This document shows positions 18,229-26,646 of a stretch of DNA of 64,000 nucleotides, one piece after another. The DNA is from Candidatus Sulfuritelmatomonas gaucii (GTDB lineage: Bacteria; Acidobacteriota; Terriglobia; Terriglobales; Acidobacteriaceae), in NCBI GenBank assembly GCA_900290245.1, contig OKRB01000068.1, positions 25,134-89,133 of the forward strand. Direction: 5' to 3'. The stretch's first letter is position 1, and every line of letters begins with the position of its first letter. The notes under the pieces were generated by a model that saw nothing but the letters and a program-made list of their open reading frames with translations, was not told the DNA's origin and made no database searches. The position numbers and the translations under genes were made by a program.

Positions 18229-19428
18229 ATGACCGGTCGAGAACATGAATCCCGAGTTCTTGTGTTTGCCCCCACAGGACGAGACGGCGTGCTGATATGC
18301 AATCTACTTGCCAGCAAAGGCATTTCCTGCTCAAATTTACCGACCGTGGAAATTGCGCGACTCGAATTGAAAATGGGGGCCGGCGTCGTGGTTCTGGCGG
18401 AAGAGGGCCTCACTCCGACAGACATCGCCGAGTGGGCAGCGCAAATTTCAGAACAGCCGTCATGGTCCGATTTCCCTCTCATTCTGCTCACCGTTTCAGG
18501 GGAAGTCGACCGGGAGAGTCAAAGGAAGATGCTTGCTCTGCAGCCGCTCGGGAACCTGGTGTTGCTGGAGCGCCCGGTTCGGCCTGAGACGTTTGTCAGC
18601 ACAGTACAGGCTGCGCTACGCAGCCGCCTCAGACAATACCAGATGCGCGACTTTCTGAACGAGATCCGCGCGACGGAAGAAGCATTACGTAAATCAGAAA
18701 AGCTCGTAGTGGCCGGGCGTCTGGCCGCCAGCATCGCCCATGAGATTAATAATCCACTCGAGTCAGTCACCAATCTCTTCTACCTCATAGGCACTTCGAC
18801 TTCGTTGGAGGATGCAAAGAAGCACACAGAAGTGGCGGAGAGAGAATTGGCGCGGGTATCTCAGATTGTCACCCAGATGCTCAGATTTTACCGGGAGCCC
18901 AGCAAACCGGCATACGTTCAGATCCGCGAGATTTTGGATTCAGCCCTCACCCTGTATGAGCCGAGACTGACCCACGCCGAGATCGTCATTGAAAGGGATT
19001 TCCGCGAATGCTCGCCGATTCTTGCCATGGCCGGTGAACTCCGCCAGGTGATCTTGAACCTGATTGGGAATGCTTTGGATGCCATAGGGCGGGGCGGCAC
19101 GCTGAAGCTTCGGGTCACGAACACGCACGATCACAGCAACGGCTCGCGTCCCGGCATTCGTTTGACCATTGCGGACACTGGATCCGGGATTGAACCTGAG
19201 ATCAGGAAGTCGCTGTTCGAGCCGTTCGTCAGTACAAAAGGCAACATGGGGACGGGACTCGGACTTTGGATAAGCTCTGAAATCATCCGTAAGCATGGCG
19301 GAACCATTCAGGTAAAAAGCAGTGTGCTTCCCCCCTCTACTGGAACAGTTTTTTCTGTCTTTCTGCCGTTGACCCGAACCGATCTCCCTGCTTCAGCTCT
19401 CAAGGAATACGAGCTTTCGGACGCGTAA
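18229..19428 (+). CDS. Sensor histidine kinase with N-terminal receiver-like domain
   Basis: 399 residues, no membrane segment, so cytoplasmic. The first 130 residues fold like a response-regulator receiver (RVLVFAPTGRDGVLICNLL, VVVLAEEGLT, LLERPVRPETFVSTV) but the usual phospho-acceptor Asp appears lost, with VVVLAEEG where VLLDxxMP is expected. A linking coiled coil is followed by the H-box SIAHEINNPLESV, N-box LIGNALDAIGRGG, G1 DTGSGIEPEI, F-box FEPFVSTK and G2 GTGLGLWIS. It is immediately downstream of the KaiC-like gene and probably co-transcribed. Confidence 0.93.
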   Translation: MTGREHESRVLVFAPTGRDGVLICNLLASKGISCSNLPTVEIARLELKMGAGVVVLAEEGLTPTDIAEWAAQISEQPSWSDFPLILLTVSGEVDRESQRKMLALQPLGNLVLLERPVRPETFVSTVQAALRSRLRQYQMRDFLNEIRATEEALRKSEKLVVAGRLAASIAHEINNPLESVTNLFYLIGTSTSLEDAKKHTEVAERELARVSQIVTQMLRFYREPSKPAYVQIREILDSALTLYEPRLTHAEIVIERDFRECSPILAMAGELRQVILNLIGNALDAIGRGGTLKLRVTNTHDHSNGSRPGIRLTIADTGSGIEPEIRKSLFEPFVSTKGNMGTGLGLWISSEIIRKHGGTIQVKSSVLPPSTGTVFSVFLPLTRTDLPASALKEYELSDA

Positions 19429-19591
19429 TTCCCACTACATTTGCCTGATTCCAAAGCTGAAGGAGTCTTGCTCCTAGGACCGAGACAGCTAACCAACGAG
19501 CGAGATCAGAGTTATACAAGAAACGCCCTGTTCGCCGATCATTCGTCGCGTGGCACCGTGCGACTGGCATGCGACCAGGTTCCGGCCTGAT

Positions 19592-19695
19592 GGTCTCGGC
19601 GACAAAAAGAAGGGCGTCGCGAGAATCTGCGCTGGGCCGGGCACACGGCGGTCCCACCCTTTCGGCCGCTCCGGCGACCGAAAGGATGGGGCAAC
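19592..19695. repeat. Palindromic repeat, family B (two adjacent units)
   Basis: First unit GGCGAC-AAAAAGAAGG-GCGTCGC (19598-19620). Second unit CCCACCCTTTCGG (19653-19665) paired with CCGAAAGGATGGGG (19678-19691). Related copies at 21505, 35568, 48634 and 56302. They follow the histidine kinase and asnA stops, so they may act as terminators. Confidence 0.65.
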
Positions 19696-19715
19696 AAGCC
19701 TGGAGGTAAATTCAG

Positions 19716-20855
19716 CTACTCGAGCACGAAGATGTCTTTCTTCGCGCACATCTCTTTTAGGATTTTTGGCCACACGGTGACGCTCACTTCGCCGAGGTGC
19801 GCCTTGCGCAGAAGCAACATCAACGTGCGCGACTGGCCGATGCCTCCGCCAATGGAGAGCGGAATCTGGTTGTTGAGAATCGCCTGGTGATAGGGCAGCC
19901 GCATGAAGTCCATCTGACTCGACATTTCGAGTTGCTTCTTCAGAGTCTCCGCAGTCACGCGGATACCCATGGACGTGAGTTCGTGGCGGCGCCTGGTCAC
20001 GGGATTCCATACGAGGATGTCGCCATTGAGGCCGTGAGTATTCTTGCCGGTTTCGTCGCTGGTGTCGGTGATCCAGTCGTCGTAGTCGGCGGCGCGCATC
20101 TCGTGCGGGTAGCCGTCTTTCAGCGGCCAGCCAATGCCAATGATGAAGATGGCGGGATAAGTCTGCAGAATCGCTGTCTCGCGCTGCTTGCGCGGCAGCG
20201 TGGGAAAAAGATCGAGGATCTCTTCCGCGTGCAGGAAGGTGAGCTCGTCGGGCAGATCGGGATAGCGCGGGTCCTTGAGCTGGGGGAAGAGCGACTGCGC
20301 GAATTTCTCCGCGCCGACAATCACTTTCCAGATCCTGCCGATGATGTCCTTGAGGAAGGTGAGGTTGCGTTGATCGGCGGTCATCACGCGCTCCCAGTCC
20401 CACTGATCGACGTAGGCGGAGTGATCGTGATCGAGGAAATAGTCTTTGCGAACGGCGCGCATATCGGTGCAGATGCCTTCGCCGACCGCGCAACCGAATT
20501 GCCTGAGCGCGACTCTCTTCCACTTGGTGGCGGCCTGCACGACCTGCGCGTCGACAGGATGGAGGCCGCGATCGTTGGAGATGTGGAATTGGATGGGCGT
20601 GCGCGAGCCGTCGCGATCGAGCATGTCGTTGACGCCGCTCTCCACGTCGACGATGAGCGGCACTTCGACCATCATGAGATTGAGTTCCTTGCACATGTGG
20701 TCTTCGATATAGCGCTTGACCTCAAAGATGGCCTGCTGCGTTTCTTTGGGTGTGAGGAGCGAATGGTAATCGTTGGGCAAGATCTTTTCGAGTTCGGTGT
20801 AATCGCCGATGCCTGGACCAGCCAGGTCGGCTCTCTTATCGAGAACAGTCGCCAT
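19716..20855 (-). CDS. asnA: Aspartate-ammonia ligase (asparagine synthetase A)
   Basis: 379 residues from ATG 20855, which has AAGGAG 8 nt upstream. Class II aminoacyl-tRNA-synthetase-like fold making asparagine from aspartate, ammonia and ATP. Recognisable blocks: VEVPLIVDVESGVNDMLDRD, FHISNDRGLHPVDAQVVQAA, DQWDWERVM and SIGGGIGQSRTLMLLLRKAH at the ATP site. About 40 residues longer than the E. coli enzyme, mostly at the N-terminus (MATVLDKRADLAGPGIGDYT). A family B repeat lies just past the stop codon. Confidence 0.95.
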   Translation of the reverse strand: MATVLDKRADLAGPGIGDYTELEKILPNDYHSLLTPKETQQAIFEVKRYIEDHMCKELNLMMVEVPLIVDVESGVNDMLDRDGSRTPIQFHISNDRGLHPVDAQVVQAATKWKRVALRQFGCAVGEGICTDMRAVRKDYFLDHDHSAYVDQWDWERVMTADQRNLTFLKDIIGRIWKVIVGAEKFAQSLFPQLKDPRYPDLPDELTFLHAEEILDLFPTLPRKQRETAILQTYPAIFIIGIGWPLKDGYPHEMRAADYDDWITDTSDETGKNTHGLNGDILVWNPVTRRRHELTSMGIRVTAETLKKQLEMSSQMDFMRLPYHQAILNNQIPLSIGGGIGQSRTLMLLLRKAHLGEVSVTVWPKILKEMCAKKDIFVLE

Positions 20856-21018
20856 GAAGTTTCTCCTTGGCGGGTTGCCGTCAAGGCCGGTGGAATCAAA
20901 GGATCGGCGACGCGGCACCCGAATGCCGACCTCGATGGTTCCTCTGAGATGAACAAGGCGCTGTGACTGCAATCACGTGTGGATGTAACAGCAGATTTTG
21001 CGGAGCACTCGGCGGTGG

Positions 21019-21429
21019 TTACCTTTTGATCTCGGGATGTTCGGAGAGGCTGAGGGTGTTGCCGTCGGGGTCCTTGAACCAGGCGACTCTTGCGCCGGCG
21101 GGCGCAGTCCAGATGCCGAGCTCATCCTGCTTCATCCAATCGAACCCGTAGTGTTCGAAGCGGACGCCGGCTTCCTCGAGTTCTTTCACCGCCGCAACGA
21201 TGTCGGGCACCTGCCAACCGAGCACCGTGCCCTTTACGGATGGAAGCTCTTTGGCCATACCAAGGCGGATCATGATGCCGTTGGCGTCAAAGACCAGCGC
21301 GAAGGGCGGCTCTTCGGCAAGCAGAGTGAGACCAAGGGTGTCGCGATAGAAGGCCTTGGCGCGTTCGACGTCGACAATGCTGGCGAAGCCGATGATGTTG
21401 TATTTTGCAAGCCGCGCAGGCTGGGGCAT
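21019..21429 (-). CDS. VOC (glyoxalase/bleomycin-resistance) family protein
   Basis: 136 residues from ATG 21429. The open frame runs further to 21558, but that part is a translated family B repeat and is unlikely to be protein. Features: IIGFASIVDVERAKAFYRDT, LGLTLLAEEPPFALVF and GARVAWFKDPDGNTLSL, the beta-alpha-beta-beta-beta VOC pattern with the last metal-ligand region. Likely a small-molecule-modifying or binding enzyme. Substrate unknown. Confidence 0.85.
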   Translation of the reverse strand: MPQPARLAKYNIIGFASIVDVERAKAFYRDTLGLTLLAEEPPFALVFDANGIMIRLGMAKELPSVKGTVLGWQVPDIVAAVKELEEAGVRFEHYGFDWMKQDELGIWTAPAGARVAWFKDPDGNTLSLSEHPEIKR

Positions 21430-21504
21430 AGCGCCATGATGAACGCCGGCCGTGAGTGGAGGCAAGGAAAATCGTAATGAGGAAGCTTGACGTGAGCGGG
21501 AACA

Positions 21505-21553
21505 ACCCCTCCCTAGCGACAAAAACAAGAACGTCGCAAGGGTCGGGCACCCG
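21505..21553. repeat. Palindromic repeat, family B
   Basis: CCCCTCCCTAGCGAC, loop AAAAACAAGAAC, GTCGCAAGGGTCGGGCACCC. The inner stem GCGAC/GTCGC differs from the GCCGC/GCGGC of other copies but still pairs. Confidence 0.75.
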
Positions 21554-21554
21554 G

Positions 21555-21818
21555 TCACGAAGAGAGATCGCGGTTGCGTTCGGTTTCAGGCAGCTCAATT
21601 GAGTCTGTCACGGTGATTTCGGCTACGCGGAGACTTTTCACGTCAAGATTGTCGATTGTCAGAGATCCGATTCGGGCCTTCTCAACGGATGCCTTCTTGA
21701 CAACCAACCGCCATATGGCCAGGCTGCCGATGGCGAAGGCACCGATTGCGGCGGCGCCAATGGCAGCGGCAACGAGGGCAGCGGCCTGGTTGGGTTTGGG
21801 ACCGGAAACCTGATTCAT
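21555..21818 (-). CDS. Small conserved membrane protein
   Basis: 87 residues from ATG 21818 with AGGAGG 8-9 nt upstream. A long Ala/Gly/Ile helix (QAAALVAAAIGAAAIGAFAI) spans the membrane and is followed by a repeating aliphatic pattern (IGSLTIDNLDVKSLRVAEIT) resembling short beta-solenoid turns. I have an impression of similar small proteins in other soil bacteria but know no function. Lies downstream of thyX in the same orientation, 82 bp apart. Confidence 0.65.
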   Translation of the reverse strand: MNQVSGPKPNQAAALVAAAIGAAAIGAFAIGSLAIWRLVVKKASVEKARIGSLTIDNLDVKSLRVAEITVTDSIELPETERNRDLSS

Positions 21819-21900
21819 GGTTCGCCTCCTGGGTTTGTATTCCGAGGCCTGCACCAAGCGGGGCCTGGGAATCGGGAAAATCGGCAGCGGGACTGCATGG

Positions 21901-23508
21901 TCAGCGCTGGAAGATGTCGATGGGTTGGGTGAAGTCGGTGACGCGGATGTGGCGGGCCAGGTTCGGATGCTGTTGCTGCAGCTTCAAAAACATCTCCCAG
22001 GCGATGCGGCGGTAGCTGAAGTGGCCGGCAGGGCCGGAACGAAGCTCGGAGATGTACTGGGCTTCGGCGAAGTCCATTTTGAAGAGAGCGCGGATGCGTG
22101 TGGCCAGCGGGTAGAGATACGCGGCGGATTGCGCGGCTTCAGGCGCGGAGCCGGAAGCGATGCGGGCGGCGGCGGCGTGGGCCGACTCGATGGCGGAGCG
22201 GTATTCGGCGAGCACACCGGACTCGGCGAGGATGTCAATGCCAGCAGGCAGGTCGCCGGAGCTGGGGGTTTCATAGCCATGCTGCGCGGTAAAGCTCTGG
22301 ATGATCTGCGTACAGCGGCGATGACGGTGCATGTCGCGGAAGCCGCCGATGTCCATAAGAATGTCGAAGCGGAGGCCGGCGCCGGCGCGAAAGGCGCGGA
22401 GAAGCTCGTCGTGGCGGCCGCGGTGGCGGGTGCCGAGCTCGACAATTTCGATGATCTGCGAGGCGGGAAGATCGGCGACCAGGTCGCGGACCTGGCGGTA
22501 GGAGTGATGGCTGGCCGAGTAGAGGAGCGTGGCCGCGAGCTCGGCTTCAAGGGATTCGCAGCGCTCGACGAGATCCACCAGTGCGTTGGGCGGGGTTTTG
22601 GAGGTTAGAGGTGCGAGGATTTCGGCGGCGGTCTGGGCGAGCTCGGCCTGGGTTTCGGTGAGGTAGGGATTGGGCTGAGCGTATTTGACGAGCGTGGGTG
22701 CGGTGCGGATGTCACGGTTGAAGAGGGCCGAGGCCTCAGCGGCGAGGGCGGTTGTGGCGTCGTCGTGAATCGCGGCGAGTTTGGCGATAAAGGCCTGGGC
22801 GGCGGGGGCGTTCAGGTTCCAGGCAGGAGTGGTTGCGGCCTCGCGCAGTTTTTCGCCGAGGAGGCGGATCTCGGCGGCCGGATGGGAGAGCAGGCGGGAG
22901 ACCTGCGTTTCAAGAGTGCGGGCGCTGAGGATCTGGCCCAGCGAGGTGTTGGTGGCGAGGGGAAGCAGGTAGCGGGCGACGTCGAAGGCGCGGGCGCGGA
23001 GGGTGCGTTCGTAAGACTCGGGCTTGAGGCTTTCAGGGCGCGGAATACGGCCACGGAGAAAGTCGAGAACCGCGGCGCTGATGCGTTGATAGGCGGTGAA
23101 GAGATTGTCGACGGTTTGGGAGTAAAGCTGGGAGGAATCGTGGTCGGAAGCGAAATCGGGGATATACCAGCCGGATTTGAGGAAATTCTGGTAGCGGGTG
23201 GAGCGCTCCTGGCCGTCCCAGCGCGGCTCATCGACGAGGACAATGGCGGCCAGCAGGCTGAGGCGCTCGACGGCGAAAGCGATGTGGGCGAGGTCGGCGA
23301 TAGAGCGGTGGCCGTATTGGAAATAAAAGGTGTTGAGGAACTGTTCGGCACGCTGGGAACTGATTTCGGCCAGCGACTCGCGCATGGAGAGGGCCGAACG
23401 GGAGTACTTGGCCATGGCGAAGGCGAGAATCTCGGGGTCGGCGCCATGGACTGCGAACACTTCAGTCTGGTTACGAAGGTCGGGAGAAATTGAAGAATCA
23501 CTGGACAT
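21901..23508 (-). CDS. thyX: Double-length FAD-dependent thymidylate synthase (ThyX-like)
   Basis: 535 residues from ATG 23508 (an in-frame ATG at 23538 is possible), roughly twice canonical ThyX. ThyX makes dTMP from dUMP using methylene-tetrahydrofolate and FAD. Two ThyX-like halves are visible. The N-terminal half has FYFQYGHRSIADLAHIAFAV and GQERSTRYQNF (about residue 98) but no RHR. The C-terminal half has SASHHSYRQVRDL and DMHRHRRCTQIIQSF (about 395), a full RHR-x7-S motif, but lacks the SxRY continuation. The canonical motif thus seems divided between halves. No other thymidylate synthase gene is in the window. Confidence 0.88.
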   Translation of the reverse strand: MSSDSSISPDLRNQTEVFAVHGADPEILAFAMAKYSRSALSMRESLAEISSQRAEQFLNTFYFQYGHRSIADLAHIAFAVERLSLLAAIVLVDEPRWDGQERSTRYQNFLKSGWYIPDFASDHDSSQLYSQTVDNLFTAYQRISAAVLDFLRGRIPRPESLKPESYERTLRARAFDVARYLLPLATNTSLGQILSARTLETQVSRLLSHPAAEIRLLGEKLREAATTPAWNLNAPAAQAFIAKLAAIHDDATTALAAEASALFNRDIRTAPTLVKYAQPNPYLTETQAELAQTAAEILAPLTSKTPPNALVDLVERCESLEAELAATLLYSASHHSYRQVRDLVADLPASQIIEIVELGTRHRGRHDELLRAFRAGAGLRFDILMDIGGFRDMHRHRRCTQIIQSFTAQHGYETPSSGDLPAGIDILAESGVLAEYRSAIESAHAAAARIASGSAPEAAQSAAYLYPLATRIRALFKMDFAEAQYISELRSGPAGHFSYRRIAWEMFLKLQQQHPNLARHIRVTDFTQPIDIFQR

Positions 23509-23659
23509 GAGGATGGTCTCGCGGACAGAATACGGCATAAGGGAGCAGCCGCGGGTTGGAGCGGTGGCAGCCTTGTACCGGACGGAGCAACGGCAGGGAG
23601 TGGGACACAAGAGCCGGAGCCTGCCGCGAAGCTCGGGAGCGCCGATAGAGGAGTATTTG

Positions 23660-24466
23660 GTGCGGGAGTTCTTGGTGCGGACGTCGCACAAACCGCGGCC
23701 TTTGCCGGCGGGACGCTGGGCGATGACCCAGCGCTGGAACGATCTGCTTTTCGCGCATTGGCCGATCCCGGCGCCGGCGATTGAGGCACTGCTGCCGGAG
23801 TGGTTGCAGGCCGATACGTACCAGGGATCGGCATGGCTTGGCGCGGTACCGTTCTGGCTGGACCGGATCAAAATCCGCGGGATGCCGCCCATCCCCGGGC
23901 TGCGCCATTTCCCTGACCTGAATTTGCGAACCTATGTGCGTGACCGGATGACGGGGTCGCCGGGGTTCTATTGCTTTTCAGTCGATTCAAGCAATCTGCT
24001 TGCCGTGGCGGCGGCGCACGCTGTGTATCACCTGCCTTACCGGCTTGCGGAGATGCGGCTTGAGCCGCGATCGGATCGGGAGTTTGCCGTCTACAGCCGC
24101 AGGCGGTTTTCGCGGCCGGATGTGATCTTCAAGGCACGCTACCGGGGATTGGGGCCGACGCACAAGACAGCCGAAATTCACCCGGGCACATTTGAATACT
24201 TCTTTTCAGAGCGGTCGTGCGTGTTTTCGACCAACCGCGCGGGCGAACCGATCCGCGCCAACCTGCACCATGTGCCCTGGCCGCTGGAAGAGGCAGAAGC
24301 CGATATTGAGCGTAACGATCTGGCCACGGCGGTGGGAATCACATTGCCCGATCAAAAACCGATGCTGCATTACTCAAGACGGCTGGCGGTTTATGTGTGG
24401 CCGGCGGAGTTGGTGCGTCCCGCGCTGGCGACGAGGCCGGTGACGATTGCGGCGACGCCGACGTAA
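23660..24466 (+). CDS. DUF2071 (YqjF-like) family protein
   Basis: 268 residues from GTG 23660, preceded by GAGGAG. A second GTG at 23675 is an alternative. The open frame extends much further upstream across thyX, which is not coding here. Conserved blocks: MTQRWNDLLFAHWPIP, EALLPEWLQADTYQGSAWLG, LNLRTYVRD and HPGTFEYFFSERSCVFS match DUF2071, an acetoacetate-decarboxylase-like fold of unknown function. Divergent from thyX. Confidence 0.85.
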   Translation: MREFLVRTSHKPRPLPAGRWAMTQRWNDLLFAHWPIPAPAIEALLPEWLQADTYQGSAWLGAVPFWLDRIKIRGMPPIPGLRHFPDLNLRTYVRDRMTGSPGFYCFSVDSSNLLAVAAAHAVYHLPYRLAEMRLEPRSDREFAVYSRRRFSRPDVIFKARYRGLGPTHKTAEIHPGTFEYFFSERSCVFSTNRAGEPIRANLHHVPWPLEEAEADIERNDLATAVGITLPDQKPMLHYSRRLAVYVWPAELVRPALATRPVTIAATPT

Positions 24467-24469
24467 AGG

Positions 24470-24528
24470 CAGCTTTCAGCTGTCAGCTATCAGCTTTTAG
24501 CTACTAGTTCCCAGCTCTTAGCTTTGAG
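24470..24528. repeat. Heptamer tract (CAGCTNT/TAGCTTT type)
   Basis: A run of AGCT-containing heptamers (AGCTTTCAGCTGTCAGCTAT and following) between the DUF2071 gene and fabG. Confidence 0.7.
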
Positions 24529-24676
24529 CCGCTCGGTTGAGGCTCAGTGCGGATACTGGGAGAACTTTGTCCACGCGAGACTCAAGACCACGAAAGTGGC
24601 CGAGTGCTGCCCGTTTATAATCGGGCGTGGAAAGGCGCGTCTTGCGAGAGAGCGCGAGCAGAGGTCAACAGAAAAC

Positions 24677-25423
24677 ATGGGTGATTTGCAGGGAAGAATT
24701 GCGCTGGTCACGGGCGGAGCGCAGGGGATCGGGCGCGCGATTGCGGAAGAGCTAGCCGCCGCCGGCGCAGTGCTGGCGCTGGCCGACGTAAATGAGGCGA
24801 AGCTGACGGAAACGGTGGGTGAATTCAAGGCCCAGGGCGTCGACGCTTCGGCGTTCACCGTGAATGTGTCGAGCCGGGAGTCGATCGAGACGGGAGCGAA
24901 GGCGATCCTGGAGAAATTCGGTAAGGTCGAGATCATTGTGAACAATGCCGGGATCACGCGCGACAACCTGATGCTGCGCATGAAGCCCGCCGATTGGGAC
25001 CTGGTGATCAGCATCAACCTGACGGGGGCTTTCCTGCTGACACAAGCGCTGCTGAGCCCGATGCTGAAGAACCGCTGGGGGCGGATTGTGAACATCGCCA
25101 GCGTGGTGGGGCGCGCGGGGCAGGCTGGGCAGGTGAATTATGCGGCGTCGAAGGCGGGGCTGATCGGGTTTACGCGGTCGCTGGCGCGCGAGGTGGCGTC
25201 GCGCGGGATTACGGTGAATGCTGTGGCGCCGGGATATATTGAGACGCCGATGACGGCGGTGCTCACTGAGGAAGTGACGAAGGCGATGCTGGCGGCGATT
25301 CCGCTGGGGCGGCGCGGGACACCCAAGGATGTCGCGCAGGCCGTGAAGTTCCTGGCTTCGGACGCGGCGTCGTATATTACCGGGCACGTGCTCGACGTGA
25401 ACGGCGGAATGTTTATGGGATAA
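24677..25423 (+). CDS. fabG: 3-oxoacyl-ACP reductase FabG
   Basis: 248 residues from ATG 24677, chosen because MGDLQGRIALVTGGAQGIG is the canonical SDR start. The frame upstream is not conserved. Features: TGGAQGIG cofactor site, NNAGITRDNLMLRM (the FabG-specific stretch), catalytic Ser in NIASVVG, YAASKAG with Tyr and Lys, and C-terminal YITGHVLDVNGGMFM. NADPH-dependent reduction of 3-oxoacyl-ACP in fatty acid synthesis. Stands alone, without other fab genes. Confidence 0.93.
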   Translation: MGDLQGRIALVTGGAQGIGRAIAEELAAAGAVLALADVNEAKLTETVGEFKAQGVDASAFTVNVSSRESIETGAKAILEKFGKVEIIVNNAGITRDNLMLRMKPADWDLVISINLTGAFLLTQALLSPMLKNRWGRIVNIASVVGRAGQAGQVNYAASKAGLIGFTRSLAREVASRGITVNAVAPGYIETPMTAVLTEEVTKAMLAAIPLGRRGTPKDVAQAVKFLASDAASYITGHVLDVNGGMFMG

Positions 25424-25448
25424 AGACGGGGAACGAGGGAGCGTTACA

Positions 25449-25495
25449 AGCTTTTAGCTTTTAGCTTTTAGCTTTTAGCTTTTAGCTTTTAGCTT
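25449..25495. repeat. Perfect heptamer array (AGCTTTT)6
   Basis: Six consecutive perfect AGCTTTT units plus a partial one, the cleanest tandem array in the window, between fabG and the membrane protein gene. Confidence 0.95.
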
Positions 25496-25559
25496 CAAGG
25501 CAATTCGGCCCTGTGCTACTATTCGTGCGAGACTTCACAATCCCAATCGGGGGGACCCT

Positions 25560-26561
25560 ATGAACGAGCAGGGCGCTCCTTCGCCTATTCCTACGTCTTC
25601 ATTTGCAACACCTGCATTTCAGCTAAGCTTCGGACAGATTCTGGACCGCACGTTCCAGTTGACGCGGACTCATTGGCGGCTCTTCTTCGGCATAGCGGGC
25701 GTGCCCGCCGCGGCGATCTTCCTGTTTGCTGCGACGATGATGAGTTTCATGGTGAGGGTTATCGGACCGCAACTAGTCGGAAAGCGATCCGTGCCGCCGG
25801 GCTTTCCACCTCTCTTTAGCGCGGGCGTTTTCATCGGCGAGCTGCTTCTGCTGATGGTCTATGCGCTCTATCTGCCATCGGCTTTCCATGCTGCGGCGCA
25901 GGCCGACCTCGGCGTCACGGTCACGTTTCGCCAGGCATACCGGGTGGTCTGGAGCCGGTATGGACGATATCTCTGGCTGATGATTCTCTACTTTCTTTAC
26001 CTGGTCGTGCCTGTTGCGGTGGTGGCGGCGCTGATCGGTGGCGGGACTGTGCTGATGCACCATGGCGCAACGAATGCCGGCAGCCAGGGATTCCCGTTGT
26101 TCCTCATTCCGCTGCTGGTGCTGTTGTATGTATGCTTCCTCGTCTATACCGTCCTGATCATGCTGCGCTTCGCAGTGGCTTATCCGGCCAGCGTGGAGGA
26201 GAATCTGCCTGCGTGGGCAGCATTTGGGCGCAGCGCGCGGCTCACGCACGGCGCGAAGGGACGCATCTTCCTCGTGATTTTGGTGGTCTACGCGGCTGTG
26301 TATGCGGCGCAACTGGCGTGCATGCTCATTCTTGGAGTATTGGCAGCGCTGGTCGCGCTCGGGGCTATGCTGGCGCACGTGGCAGTGAGATCTGCGGCGT
26401 TCTACATCCTTGTGGGCCTGGGCGTGCTGGGTTATCTGCTCGTGGCTGTGGTGACCGCATTGCTTATCTACGCAGCTCTGACCACGGTTCTGGCCGTGAT
26501 TTACCATGACCAGCGGCGGCGAATGGACGGGCTCGCGGTTGCGCACGCGCAAGCTGGATAG
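25560..26561 (+). CDS. Multi-spanning membrane protein of unknown function
   Basis: 333 residues from ATG 25560 with a GGGGG-type site upstream. After a cytoplasmic Pro/Ser-rich N-terminus come LSFGQILDRTFQLTRTHWRL and then about six hydrophobic segments (FFGIAGVPAAAIFLFAATMM, LWLMILYFLYLVVPVAVVAA, FPLFLIPLLVLLYVCFLVYT and others). The FGQILDRTFQL-type start resembles proteins labelled glycerophosphoryl diester phosphodiesterase membrane-domain-like, which lack a catalytic domain. No function is assigned. Confidence 0.75.
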   Translation: MNEQGAPSPIPTSSFATPAFQLSFGQILDRTFQLTRTHWRLFFGIAGVPAAAIFLFAATMMSFMVRVIGPQLVGKRSVPPGFPPLFSAGVFIGELLLLMVYALYLPSAFHAAAQADLGVTVTFRQAYRVVWSRYGRYLWLMILYFLYLVVPVAVVAALIGGGTVLMHHGATNAGSQGFPLFLIPLLVLLYVCFLVYTVLIMLRFAVAYPASVEENLPAWAAFGRSARLTHGAKGRIFLVILVVYAAVYAAQLACMLILGVLAALVALGAMLAHVAVRSAAFYILVGLGVLGYLLVAVVTALLIYAALTTVLAVIYHDQRRRMDGLAVAHAQAG

Positions 26562-26646
26562 CACTGAAGTCAATCGCTATATACTGGCGCGTGGCCGGAA
26601 CGGCACGTTGAAGCGACGTGTGTGATTCGGCTTGCAAGGAGGAAGC

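Noticed and set aside
19489..20694. 401-codon minus frame overlapping asnA
   Set aside because: Out of frame with asnA, Arg/His-rich, and runs through repeat DNA at its 3' end.
21429..21558. N-terminal extension of the VOC protein
   Set aside because: Translation of a family B repeat. The VOC fold starts at the ATG at 21429.
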